The translations under genes were made by a program, and so were the position numbers. DNA of 64,000 bases. Source: Amycolatopsis sp. NBC_01480. Lineage in GTDB: Bacteria > Actinomycetota > Actinomycetes > Mycobacteriales > Pseudonocardiaceae. The notes under the pieces were generated by a model. The model was not told the DNA's origin. It was given only the letters and a program-made list of their open reading frames with translations, and ran no database searches. This document shows positions 55,006 through 63,162 of the stretch, piece by piece; positions within the stretch are counted from its first letter, which is position 1; the number at the start of each line of letters is the position of its first letter. Location of the stretch: NCBI RefSeq assembly GCF_036227205.1, contig NZ_CP109442.1, positions 5,022,001-5,086,000 on the forward strand, written 5' to 3'.

Positions 55006-56064
55006 ATGGCCGAGCTCGCCGCGCCCGCGGTCCGCGACTGGGACTTCCCCCGAGGCACGGCCAGCATCCAGCTCATGCTCCGGTTCGCCGAGGACCACGG
55101 CGTGCCCGCGCGCGACCTGCTGCCCGCCGCCGACCTCGACGCACTGGGCGGCTGGGACGCGCCGGACCGGCAGGTGGACGCTCGCCAGGAGCTGGCCGTG
55201 GTCCGCGCCGTCGCCGCGCGCGCCGGGGATTCCGACGACCTGGCGCTGGAGCTGGGCCGCCGTTACCGCGTGACAACGTTCGGCATCTTCGGGTTCGCCT
55301 GCATCAGCAGCCCGACTATGCGTGACGCGATGCTGTTCGCCTTGCGCTACCTGGACCTCAGCTTCACCTTCTGCATCCCGCACGTCGAGCTGGACGAGGA
55401 CGGGATCAGCGTGGTCATCGACGACTCGCGGGTGCCCTCCGACGTCGCCCGCTTCCTGACCCTGCGGGACCTCGGCGCGATCCACACGGTGATGCGCGAC
55501 CTGCTCCCGGAGATCCGCCTGGAGCACCTGGCCTTCCGGCACGACGCACCCATTGACGCGCAGTCCTATGTGGACGCGTTCGGCCTGGTCCCGGAATTCG
55601 GCGCCCCGCGCCACATCGCGACCATGGACCCCGCGTTGCTCGCCTATCCGCTGCCGCAGGCCAACGAGCAGACAGTCGCCCTGTGCGCTGCGCAATGCGA
55701 CGCGCTGGTCGCCCGCCGCCGGGCACGCTCCGGCATCTCCCAGCTGGTGCGGGAGCGCCTGGTGCGCCTGGGCGGGGTCGACGCCGGCATGGACGAGATC
55801 GCGCGCCAGCTCGCGGTCAGCCCGCGCACGCTGCGCCGCCGGCTGGCCGACGCGGGCACCGGCTACCGCCAGCTCGTGGACGAGGTCCGCCAGGCGCTCG
55901 CCGAGGAGATGCTGGACACCGGTGCGCTGTCGGTGGAGGACGTCGCGCTGCGGCTGGGCTACGCGGAGGCGTCGAGCTTCATCTACGCGTTCAAACGGTG
56001 GACCGGGATGACCCCGGCCGCGTTCGCGCGCCGGTCCGCTCCGCGAGCACGGCCGGGTAGGTGA
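55006..56064 (+). CDS. AraC-family regulator with arabinose-operon-regulator-like N-terminal domain
   Basis: A 352-residue regulator: N-terminal PF12625-like domain (about 20-205; GIFGFACISSPTMRDAM) and C-terminal double helix-turn-helix (about 245-345; MDEIARQLAVSPRTLRRRLADAGTGYRQLVDEVRQALAEEML...SVEDVALRLGYAEASSFIYAFKRWTGMTP). Members regulate lipid, virulence or catabolic genes. CATAAT is about seven bases before the ATG with no ribosome site, so leaderless translation is likely. Its last 74 bp overlap the convergent tetR gene. Confidence 0.9.
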   Translation: MAELAAPAVRDWDFPRGTASIQLMLRFAEDHGVPARDLLPAADLDALGGWDAPDRQVDARQELAVVRAVAARAGDSDDLALELGRRYRVTTFGIFGFACISSPTMRDAMLFALRYLDLSFTFCIPHVELDEDGISVVIDDSRVPSDVARFLTLRDLGAIHTVMRDLLPEIRLEHLAFRHDAPIDAQSYVDAFGLVPEFGAPRHIATMDPALLAYPLPQANEQTVALCAAQCDALVARRRARSGISQLVRERLVRLGGVDAGMDEIARQLAVSPRTLRRRLADAGTGYRQLVDEVRQALAEEMLDTGALSVEDVALRLGYAEASSFIYAFKRWTGMTPAAFARRSAPRARPGR

Positions 56065-56656
56065 CCTTCAGCAGGCCCAGTATCGATTCGACGAGGAACG
56101 TGCGCAGTTCGGCGCGCTCGAGCGTGCCGCGGATCAGCCACTCGCGCGAAGCGGCGCGCAACATCCCGCCGTACGAACGGATCATCGCGCGCAACTGCTC
56201 ACGGCCCTCGGCGACGTCGGTCATCAGCGCGGCGGCGAGCACCCGGTCGGCCGCGATCTCGTCGGCCTCCAGCATGATGCGCTCGATCTCGGGGTCGCGG
56301 CCCGCGGCCTCCGGCCCGATCACGGTCAGCCAGGCGTCGCGGTTGCGCTCGACCACCTCGATCCAGCGCTCGATGCCGATCTCCAGCCGGCGCTCCATCG
56401 GCTCGTCCGGCAGCGATTCCACCACCGGCGCGGGCACGATCATCATCTGCCGCACCACTTCGAGGTACAGCTCGCGCTTGCCGCCGAAGTAGTGGTTGAT
56501 CAACGGCCGCGCCACCCCGGCGGCGGCCGCGATGTCCGAAGTGGACACCGATGCGTAGCTGCCCGCGCCGAACAGCCGCCGCGCCGCCGTGAGGATCTCG
56601 GCCTTGCGCTCGGCCGGCTCCATCCGTCGCCGGGTGGGCTGCGCTCCGGTACTCAT
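55991..56656 (-). CDS. TetR-family regulator
   Basis: A 221-residue TetR protein with N-terminal helix-turn-helix (KAEILTAARRLFGAGSYASVSTSDIAAAAGVARPLINHYFGGKREL) and a helical ligand domain. The 3' end overlaps the convergent AraC gene by 74 bp. A perfect 25-bp palindrome at 56683-56707, 27 bp upstream of its start, is the likely autoregulatory operator and also faces the plus-strand gene at 56843. Confidence 0.9.
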   Translation of the reverse strand: MSTGAQPTRRRMEPAERKAEILTAARRLFGAGSYASVSTSDIAAAAGVARPLINHYFGGKRELYLEVVRQMMIVPAPVVESLPDEPMERRLEIGIERWIEVVERNRDAWLTVIGPEAAGRDPEIERIMLEADEIAADRVLAAALMTDVAEGREQLRAMIRSYGGMLRAASREWLIRGTLERAELRTFLVESILGLLKVTYPAVLAERTGARTRPGSSRSTV

Positions 56657-56682
56657 CCGGTCAGCCTCGTCGCCTGCCTCCG

Positions 56683-56707
56683 CGCTGTCAACAAGTTGTT
56701 GACAGCG
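56683..56707. promoter_or_regulatory. 25-bp perfect palindrome, TetR operator
   Basis: Arms CGCTGTCAACAA / TTGTTGACAGCG around a single central G. Each strand contains TTGACA, so the operator overlaps potential -35 boxes in both directions. Located 27 bp upstream of the tetR start. Confidence 0.75.
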
Positions 56708-56842
56708 TGTAAAGAGTGTTGCCCCCGGTCCGGCGCGACGGTATTTGTACGGTCAACGCGGCGCCGTTACCCAACCGGAACGACCGGCCGGTAACTTCCC
56801 CGGCCACTGGCGCGACGAGACCGGCAGGGGGAAGGGCTGCAA

Positions 56843-57253
56843 GTGAAGCGCTGTGGGCAGGAGCTGATGGGCGACGCGGACGGCGGCACGACCGGCCCGG
56901 CCGGACGCTGGGTGAGTGTGCGCCTGCAACAGCGGCATGTACGGGTCGACGACCAGGACTGCCCGGAGGACAACGAACCCGGCTGCGGGGCCGGGGAGCC
57001 GGGCGAAACAGTGGAGACGGGCCAGCTGTCGATGTCCTACCCGGGCATCGTGATCTGCAGTTACGACGAGGGCCACCTGGTGGGCGAGCGCTGGATCCCG
57101 CTCGGCGTCGAGCCGTCGGAGGAAGACGACGAGGTGCTGATCGAGCAGCTGCGGGCCGCGATGCTGTGGCAGGCCCGCCGTCCGCCTCGGCAGAGCCCGC
57201 CGTACGAGACGCCACCGTTCGAGACTCCGCCTTACGAGGGCATGGGGGAGTAG
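56843..57253 (+). CDS. Hypothetical protein with C-terminal PPYET/PPFET repeats
   Basis: A 136-residue acidic protein of no family I recognise. Codon third positions are strongly G/C and GGAAGGG precedes the GTG, so it is real. The middle contains SYPGIVICSYDEGHLVGERWIPLGVEPSEEDDEVLIEQLRAAMLW; the tail has three short repeats (PPYETP, PPFETP, PPYEG). There is no signal peptide or membrane segment. It lies 135 bp downstream of the 25-bp TetR palindrome, which may control it. Confidence 0.65.
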   Translation: MKRCGQELMGDADGGTTGPAGRWVSVRLQQRHVRVDDQDCPEDNEPGCGAGEPGETVETGQLSMSYPGIVICSYDEGHLVGERWIPLGVEPSEEDDEVLIEQLRAAMLWQARRPPRQSPPYETPPFETPPYEGMGE

Positions 57254-57279
57254 TCCCCAGGCCGCCGGAAGCTTGTGGT

Positions 57280-57301
57280 GGCCGGGATTTTCGCTCCGGC
57301 C
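57280..57301. terminator. Weak hairpin between convergent genes
   Basis: GGCCGG pairs with CCGGCC around a ten-base loop, followed by a T-containing stretch, between the hypothetical gene and paaR. Short stem, so modest confidence. Confidence 0.35.
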
Positions 57302-57364
57302 GGATTTTCCGTTGCGGCGCAAGGCAATCGTGAAATTCGGCTTACCGCAAGGGATCTGTCCGGC

Positions 57365-57958
57365 TCAGGCGCGCAGGCCGTCGAACGCCATCTTGCACAC
57401 CGCGTCGGCCAGCTCCGTGGCGGACGAGCCGCGGCGCGGCCGGTACCACTCGATCAGCGAGTTCACCGTGCCGAACAGCAGCCGCGCGGCGACGGCGGGG
57501 TCGACGTCCGGCCGGACGTCCCCCTCCGCCTCGGCCAGCTTGACCAGATCGGTCACCACGAGGTCGAACTCGCGCCGCCGGGCCAGCGCCGCCCGCTCCA
57601 CCTTGGTGTTGCCGCGCACGCGCAGCAGCAGCGTGACGAACGGCAGCCGGTCCGCCAGCACCAGCACACTGCCGCGGACCAGGTGCTCGAGCCGGTCGAT
57701 CGCGCGCCCGTCGAGCTCCGCCGTTTGCGCGGCGACCTCGAACAGCCCGTCCAGCGCCCGGTCCACCGAAAGCCGCAGCAGCTCTTCCTTGCTCGGCACG
57801 TGGTGGTAGATCGCGGACTTCGTGATGCCGAGCTTGCGCGACAGGTCCTCCATGCTGGTGCCGTCGTACCCGCGCTCGTTGAACAGCTTCACCGCGACCT
57901 GGAGCAGTGACTCCAGGTCGTATCCGGGCCGCCCCCGCCGCGCCGCAGGGGTGGTCAC
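57365..57958 (-). CDS. paaR: TetR-family regulator of phenylacetate genes (PaaR-like)
   Basis: A 197-residue TetR protein: helix-turn-helix LLQVAVKLFNERGYDGTSMEDLSRKLGITKSAIYHHVPSKEELL, then a ligand domain. Its start overlaps the paaK stop (ATGA), placing it as the last gene of paaI-paaK-paaR. In other actinobacteria a TetR-type PaaR represses paa genes and is released by phenylacetyl-CoA. Two similar 22-bp sites in the paaI-paaZ intergenic region are the likely operators. Confidence 0.85.
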   Translation of the reverse strand: MTTPAARRGRPGYDLESLLQVAVKLFNERGYDGTSMEDLSRKLGITKSAIYHHVPSKEELLRLSVDRALDGLFEVAAQTAELDGRAIDRLEHLVRGSVLVLADRLPFVTLLLRVRGNTKVERAALARRREFDLVVTDLVKLAEAEGDVRPDVDPAVAARLLFGTVNSLIEWYRPRRGSSATELADAVCKMAFDGLRA

Positions 57959-59238
57959 GCGGGATCCCGCTGGTCCAGCACCCGGCGCATCTTCCCCAAT
58001 GAACGTTCCAGTGTGTCCGGCTCCACGATCTCCACCGTAACGGTCACCCCGACCCCGTCCTTCACCCCCGCCGCCAGCGCGGACGCGGCGGACTCGCGCA
58101 GCGCGGCTTCGGCGCCGTGGCGGGCCTCCACGCGCACGATGAGGTGATCGAGGCGCCCGCGCGTGGTCCGGACGAGTTGGAAGTGCGGGCTCAGCCCCTC
58201 GGTGCGCAGCACGATTTCCTCGATCTGCGTGGGGAAGACGTTCACCCCGCGCAGGATGATCAGGTCGTCGCTGCGGCCGGTCACCTTCTCCATCCGCCGG
58301 AACGCCGGGCGCGCCGTGCCCGGCAGCAGCCGGGTGAGGTCGCGGGTGCGGTAGCGGATGATCGGCAGCGCCTCCTTGGTCAGCGAGGTGAACAGCAGCT
58401 CACCCTGCGCGCCGGCCGGCAGCACCGCTTCGCTGAACGGGTCGATCACCTCGGGGAAGAAGTGGTCCTCCCAGATGTGCAGGCCGTCCTTGGTTTCCAC
58501 GCACTCCTGCGCGACGCCCGGGCCCATCACCTCGGACAGCCCGTAGATGTCCACCGCGTCGATCGCGAAGCGCTCCTCGATCTCCGCGCGCATCTGCTCG
58601 GTCCACGGCTCGGCACCGAAGATGCCGACCTTCAGCGAGCTGGCCCGCGGGTCCACGCCCTGGCGCTCGAACTCGTCCAGCAGGGTGAGCATGTACGAGG
58701 GCGTCACCATGATGACCTCGGGCTCGAAGTCGGTGATCAGCTGCACCTGCCGGGCGGTCATCCCGCCGGACGCGGGAATCACTGTGCAGCCCAGCTTTTC
58801 CGCGCCGTAGTGCGCGCCGAGGCCGCCGGTGAACAGGCCGTAGCCGTAGGCCACGTGCACCTTGTGCCCGGGCCGCCCGCCGGCCGCGTGGATCGAGCGC
58901 GCGACCACCGTGGCCCAGGTGTCCAGGTCCTTCTCGGTGTAGCCGACCACGGTCGGCTTCCCGGTGGTGCCGCTGGAGGCGTGGATCCGCCGGATGTCCT
59001 TCTGTGGCACGGCGAACATGCCGAACGGGTAGTTGTCGCGCAGGTCCGCCTTCGTGGTGAAGGGGAACTTCGCCAGGTCGGCCAGCTCGCGGCAGTCGTC
59101 CGGGTGCACGCCGGCGTCGGCGAACTTCTTGGTGTAGAAGGGCACGTTCGCGTACGCGTGGCGCAATGTCCACTGTAGACGTCCGAGCTGGACTGCGGCC
59201 AGCTCGTCGGCGCTGAGCTTCTCTGCGGTGTCGGTCAT
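57955..59238 (-). CDS. paaK: Phenylacetate-CoA ligase
   Basis: A 427-residue adenylate-forming ligase with the nucleotide motif SSGTTGKPTVVGYT (about 89-102), AYGYGLFTGGLGAHYGAEKLG, YGLSEVMGPGVAQEC and RSDDLIILRGVNVFP. It activates phenylacetate to phenylacetyl-CoA, the first step of aerobic phenylacetate catabolism. Its ATG overlaps the paaI stop and its stop overlaps the paaR start, a fully coupled operon. Confidence 0.95.
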   Translation of the reverse strand: MTDTAEKLSADELAAVQLGRLQWTLRHAYANVPFYTKKFADAGVHPDDCRELADLAKFPFTTKADLRDNYPFGMFAVPQKDIRRIHASSGTTGKPTVVGYTEKDLDTWATVVARSIHAAGGRPGHKVHVAYGYGLFTGGLGAHYGAEKLGCTVIPASGGMTARQVQLITDFEPEVIMVTPSYMLTLLDEFERQGVDPRASSLKVGIFGAEPWTEQMRAEIEERFAIDAVDIYGLSEVMGPGVAQECVETKDGLHIWEDHFFPEVIDPFSEAVLPAGAQGELLFTSLTKEALPIIRYRTRDLTRLLPGTARPAFRRMEKVTGRSDDLIILRGVNVFPTQIEEIVLRTEGLSPHFQLVRTTRGRLDHLIVRVEARHGAEAALRESAASALAAGVKDGVGVTVTVEIVEPDTLERSLGKMRRVLDQRDPA

Positions 59239-59669
59239 TGTGCTTCCCGTGCCTTCTGGATGACGCGGCTGCGGCCGCGGAACTCGGCGACGACCTCGGG
59301 CCCAGCGGGGGTCTCCCGGTGCACCGTGACGTCGTAGATGCCGTTGCGGCCGAAGGTGGTCCGCTCGGCCCCGGTGGCGATGAGGCGGTCGCCCAGCCGG
59401 CCGGCCGCGACGAAGGAGATCTCCGCGCCGGCGGCGACGGTCACCGGGCCGTGTGAATTGCAGGCGAGCGCGAACGTGGTGTCGGCCAACAGGAACAGGT
59501 AACCGCCGTGGGCGATGTCGTGGCCGTTGACCATCGACTCGGTGATCTCCATGGTGGCCACGGCGTGCCCGTCGGCGGCCTCGACGAGTTCGATCCCCAG
59601 CGCGAGCGAGGCCTTGTCGGTGTCGAACATCGTGTGCGCGGCGTTGCGTCCCAAGTCCGGCGCCTCCAT
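59235..59669 (-). CDS. paaI: PaaI hot-dog thioesterase
   Basis: A 144-residue hot-dog thioesterase with the helix motif VNGHDIAHGGYLFLLADTTFALACNS. It rescues CoA from dead-end ring-opened or hydroxyphenylacetyl-CoA intermediates. The ATG at 59669 has no ribosome site; leaderless translation or an internal start at MFDTD (residue 14) are alternatives. First gene of the minus-strand operon, divergent from paaZ. Confidence 0.9.
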   Translation of the reverse strand: MEAPDLGRNAAHTMFDTDKASLALGIELVEAADGHAVATMEITESMVNGHDIAHGGYLFLLADTTFALACNSHGPVTVAAGAEISFVAAGRLGDRLIATGAERTTFGRNGIYDVTVHRETPAGPEVVAEFRGRSRVIQKAREAQ

Positions 59670-59691
59670 CTGCGTAGCTGGCCGAATGGGC

Positions 59692-59713
59692 TTACTGACC
59701 GAATGGCCGGTAA
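59692..59713. promoter_or_regulatory. Putative PaaR operator, copy 1
   Basis: TTACTGACCG...CCGGTAA is an imperfect 22-bp inverted repeat 23 bp upstream of paaI. A further GTCAGTAA half-site lies at 59726-59733. It resembles the site at 59804-59825 in sequence and length. Confidence 0.6.
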
Positions 59714-59803
59714 TTAGCGCCCGGAGTCAGTAAAGGCGGGGGACGGCTCCGGTGTCAAGCACCCGGGGGTTTCGGTCCGGGCCGGAAGCGGCTACCATGC
59801 GAC

Positions 59804-59825
59804 TTACTGAACGTCCGGTTGGTAA
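59804..59825. promoter_or_regulatory. Putative PaaR operator, copy 2
   Basis: TTACTGAACG...GGTTGGTAA, a 22-bp imperfect inverted repeat ending 18 bp before paaZ. Shares the TTACTGA...GGTAA frame with copy 1, giving one operator per divergent promoter. Confidence 0.6.
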
Positions 59826-59843
59826 TTCGGCGAGAGGGTCGGC

Positions 59844-61871
59844 ATGGTTCTGCTCCGCAGCTACGTCTCCGGTGGTTGGCACACGGCGCCCGGCGAGGGT
59901 GTCCCGCTGCACGACGCGGCCACCGGCGAGGAGGTCGCGCGGGTCTCGTCCGAGGGCGTCGACTTCGCCGCCGCGCTCGACTACGGCCGCACAGTGGGCG
60001 GGCCGGCGCTGCGTGAGCTGACCTTCCACCAGCGCGCGGCCCTGCTCAAGGCACTCGCCTCGCACCTGCGCGAGCACCGCGAGGAGCTGTACGCGCTGTC
60101 GGCGAAGACCGGCGCGACGCTGGGCGACTCGAAGTTCGACATCGACGGCGGCATCGGCGTGCTGTTCAGCTACGGGTCGAAGGGCAAGCGCGAGCTGCCG
60201 AACGACACCGTCTACGTGGACGGCGCGGTGGAGCCGCTGAGCAAGGGCGGCACCTTCGTCGCGCAGCACATCGCCACGCCGCTGCACGGGGTCGCGGTCC
60301 AGATCAACGCGTTCAACTTCCCGGTGTGGGGGCCGCTGGAGAAGTTCGCGCCCGCGTTCCTGGCCGGTGTGCCGAGCCTGGTCAAGCCCGCGAGCCAGAC
60401 GGCTTACCTGACCGCGCGGCTGGTCGAGCTGATCATCGAGTCCGGCATCCTGCCCGAGGGCTCGCTGCAGTTCGTCGCCGGCAGCGTCGGCGACCTGCTG
60501 GACCACCTCACGGCGCAGGACCTGGTGTCGTTCACCGGTTCCGCCTCCACCGCGCAGAAGCTGCGCGCGCACCCGGCGGTGGTCCGCAACGCGGTGCGGT
60601 TCAACGCCGAGGCCGACTCGCTGAACTGCTCGATCCTGGCGCCCGACGCACGGCCGTCGACCCCGGAGTTCGACCTGTTCGTGAAGCAGCTGGTCACCGA
60701 GATGACCGTGAAGTCGGGCCAGAAGTGCACCGCGATCCGGCGCGCGTTCGTGCCGGCCGAGCTGCTGGACGACGTCGCCGAGGCTGCCAGCGCGCGGCTC
60801 GCGAAGGTGACCGTCGGCAACCCGGCCGCCGAGGGCGTCCGGATGGGCGCGCTGGCCAGCCTGGAACAGCGTGAAGAGGTGCGACGGTCGCTCAAGGCCC
60901 TGCTCGACGCGGGCAGTGTGGTCTTCGGCGACCCCGAGCAGGTCGAGGTGGTGGACGGCGACGCCGCCAAGGGCGCGTTCATGTCGCCGGTGCTGCTGAA
61001 GGCCGACCCGGAGCGCTCGGAGCCGCACGAGGTCGAGGCGTTCGGGCCGGTGTCCACGCTGCTGCCGTACACCTCGGTCGAGCAGGTCATCGAGCTGGCC
61101 GCGCGCGGCGGCGGCAGCCTGGTCGGGTCGATCGTGACCGGCGACCCGGTCTTCGCCCGGACCGTGGTGCTCGGCGTCGCGCCGTACCACGGCCGGCTGC
61201 TGGTGCTGGACAGTGACGACGCGAAGGAGTCGACGGGCCACGGCTCGCCGATGCCGCAGCTCGTCCACGGCGGCCCCGGCCGCGCCGGCGGCGGCGAGGA
61301 GATGGGCGGCATCCGCGGCGTGCTGCACCACATGCAGCGCACCGCCGTGCAGGGCAGCCCGACCGTGCTGAGCGCCGTCACCGGCCAGTGGGTCGCCGGC
61401 GCCCCTCGGACGGAAGGCGAGCACCCGTTCCGCAAGTCGCTCGCCGAGCTGCGGCTCGGTGACTGCGTGGTGGCCGGCCCGCGCACGGTGACCCGCGCGG
61501 ACATCGACCACTTCGCCGAGTTCACCGGCGACACCTTCTACGCGCACACCAACCCGGAGGCGGCCGCGGCCAACCCGCTGTTCGGCGGGATCGTCGCGCA
61601 CGGCTACCTGGTGGTGTCGTTCGCGGCCGGCCTGTTCGTCTCGCCCGAGCCGGGCCCGGTGCTGGCCAACTACGGGCTGGAGAACCTGCGGTTCCTCACC
61701 CCGGTCAAGGTCGACGACGCGCTGACGGTGACGTTGACCGCCAAGCAGATCACCCCGCGGATCGACCAGGAGTACGGCGAGGTGCGCTGGGACGCCGACG
61801 TCACCAACCAGGACGGCGACTCGGTGGCCAAGTACGACGTGCTCACCCTCGTGACGAAGGAGCAGCCGTGA
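59844..61871 (+). CDS. paaZ: Bifunctional oxepin-CoA hydrolase / semialdehyde dehydrogenase
   Basis: A 675-residue fusion. Residues 1-510 form an aldehyde dehydrogenase with catalytic Glu in FNAEADSLN and Cys in [10 protein letters not shown]. Residues about 535-670 form a MaoC-type (R)-specific hydratase ([31 protein letters not shown]). PaaZ opens the oxepin-CoA ring and oxidises the resulting semialdehyde, linking ring epoxidation to beta-oxidation. GAGAGGG precedes the ATG. Its stop overlaps the paaA GTG start. Confidence 0.95.
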   Translation: MVLLRSYVSGGWHTAPGEGVPLHDAATGEEVARVSSEGVDFAAALDYGRTVGGPALRELTFHQRAALLKALASHLREHREELYALSAKTGATLGDSKFDIDGGIGVLFSYGSKGKRELPNDTVYVDGAVEPLSKGGTFVAQHIATPLHGVAVQINAFNFPVWGPLEKFAPAFLAGVPSLVKPASQTAYLTARLVELIIESGILPEGSLQFVAGSVGDLLDHLTAQDLVSFTGSASTAQKLRAHPAVVRNAVRFNAEADSLNCSILAPDARPSTPEFDLFVKQLVTEMTVKSGQKCTAIRRAFVPAELLDDVAEAASARLAKVTVGNPAAEGVRMGALASLEQREEVRRSLKALLDAGSVVFGDPEQVEVVDGDAAKGAFMSPVLLKADPERSEPHEVEAFGPVSTLLPYTSVEQVIELAARGGGSLVGSIVTGDPVFARTVVLGVAPYHGRLLVLDSDDAKESTGHGSPMPQLVHGGPGRAGGGEEMGGIRGVLHHMQRTAVQGSPTVLSAVTGQWVAGAPRTEGEHPFRKSLAELRLGDCVVAGPRTVTRADIDHFAEFTGDTFYAHTNPEAAAANPLFGGIVAHGYLVVSFAAGLFVSPEPGPVLANYGLENLRFLTPVKVDDALTVTLTAKQITPRIDQEYGEVRWDADVTNQDGDSVAKYDVLTLVTKEQP

Positions 61872-62869
61872 CCGCTGTAGCTCCGGACCTCGAAGAACTC
61901 TTCGAGCACACCATCGAGCGCGACCAGCGCATCGAGCCGCGCGACTGGGTGCCCGAGGGCTACCGCAAGACGATGATCCGCCAGATCGCGCAGCACGCGC
62001 ACTCGGAGATCATCGGCATGCAGCCGGAGGGCAACTGGATCACCCGCGCGCCTTCCTTGCGGCGCAAGGCGATCCTGCTCGCCAAGGTGCAGGACGAGGC
62101 CGGCCACGGGCTGTACCTGTACTCGGCCGCGGCGACGCTGGGCGCGGACCGCTCGGACCTGACCGACAAGCTGATCACCGGCAAGCAGAAGTACTCGTCG
62201 ATCTTCAACTACCCGACGCTGACCTTCGCCGACGTCGGCGTGATCGGCTGGCTGGTCGACGGCGCCGCGATCTGCAACCAGGTGCCGCTGTGCCGCAGCT
62301 CGTACGGGCCGTACGCGCGGGCGATGATCCGCATCTGCAAGGAGGAGTCGTTCCACCAGCGGCAGGGGTACGAGCTGCTGATGACGATGATGCGGGGCAC
62401 CGAGCAGCAGCGCGAGATGGTGCAGGAGGCGGTGAACCGCTGGTGGTGGCCGTCGCTGATGATGTTCGGCCCGCCGGACGCGGACTCGCCGAACACCGCG
62501 CAGTCCATGGCGTGGAAGGTCAAGCGGCACACGAATGACGAGCTGCGGCAGCGGTTCGTCGACATGTCGGTGCCGCAGGCCGAGGTGCTGGGCGTCACCT
62601 TCCCGGACCCGGACCTGCGCTGGAACGCCGAGCGGGAGCACTACGACTTCGGCGCCGTCGACTGGGACGAGTTCAAGAACGTGCTGAAGGGCAACGGGCC
62701 CTGCAACACCGCGCGTATCGCGCACCGCAAGCGTGCGCACGACGAAGGCTCCTGGGTCCGTGAGGCTGCGGCCGCGCATGCCTCCAAACAGCTGTTGGGG
62801 GGTCCAGGGGGGCTCGACCCCCGGCCGGGGTCTGGGGCCAGGCCCCAGAGGACACAGAAGGGTTCGTGA
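61868..62869 (+). CDS. paaA: Phenylacetyl-CoA epoxidase catalytic subunit PaaA, with an unusual C-terminal extension
   Basis: A 333-residue diiron subunit; ligands lie in KVQDEAGHG and [13 protein letters not shown]. With PaaB, PaaC and PaaE it epoxidises phenylacetyl-CoA. The GTG start overlaps the paaZ stop. Normal family length is near 309; here about 25 extra Gly/Pro/Arg-rich residues follow HASKQ. They are encoded by a GC-rich palindromic element (62795-62849) that kept the frame open. The stop overlaps the paaB ATG (TGATG). Core function should be intact. Confidence 0.94.
   Translation: MTAVAPDLEELFEHTIERDQRIEPRDWVPEGYRKTMIRQIAQHAHSEIIGMQPEGNWITRAPSLRRKAILLAKVQDEAGHGLYLYSAAATLGADRSDLTDKLITGKQKYSSIFNYPTLTFADVGVIGWLVDGAAICNQVPLCRSSYGPYARAMIRICKEESFHQRQGYELLMTMMRGTEQQREMVQEAVNRWWWPSLMMFGPPDADSPNTAQSMAWKVKRHTNDELRQRFVDMSVPQAEVLGVTFPDPDLRWNAEREHYDFGAVDWDEFKNVLKGNGPCNTARIAHRKRAHDEGSWVREAAAAHASKQLLGGPGGLDPRPGSGARPQRTQKGS
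62795..62849. repeat. GC-rich palindromic repeat inserted in the 3' end of paaA
   Basis: Contains two inverted repeats, CCAGGGGG...CCCCCGG and the perfect TCTGGGGCC-A-GGCCCCAGA at 62831-62849. Similar GGGGTCTGGGGC-type elements occur, from memory, between genes in actinomycete genomes. Here it lies inside the coding frame and encodes the extra C-terminal residues of PaaA. Confidence 0.6.
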
Positions 62870-63153
62870 TGAAGCACGATTGGCCGTTGTACGAGGTGTT
62901 CGTCCGGGGCAAGCGCGGGCTGAACCACGTGCACGTCGGCTCGCTGCACGCGGCCGACGACGACATGGCGCTGCACAACGCGCGTGACCTCTACACCCGC
63001 CGCAACGAGGGCGTGTCGATCTGGGTCGTGAAGGCGGCGGACATCACCGCGTCCTCGCCGGACGAGAAGGACCCGTTCTTCGCGCCCAGCGGCGACAAGG
63101 TGTACCGGCACCCGACGTTCTACGAAATCCCCGACGACGTTCCGCACATGTAG
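62869..63153 (+). CDS. paaB: Phenylacetyl-CoA epoxidase subunit PaaB
   Basis: A 94-residue small subunit: WPLYEVFVRGKRGLNHVHVGSLHAADDDMALHNARDLYTRRNEGVSIWVV matches PaaB, which bridges PaaAC heterodimers in the epoxidase complex. The ATG shares bases with the paaA stop, so translation is coupled; a GTG one codon earlier is possible. Confidence 0.95.
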   Translation: MKHDWPLYEVFVRGKRGLNHVHVGSLHAADDDMALHNARDLYTRRNEGVSIWVVKAADITASSPDEKDPFFAPSGDKVYRHPTFYEIPDDVPHM

Positions 63154-63162
63154 GGGAGAGCC

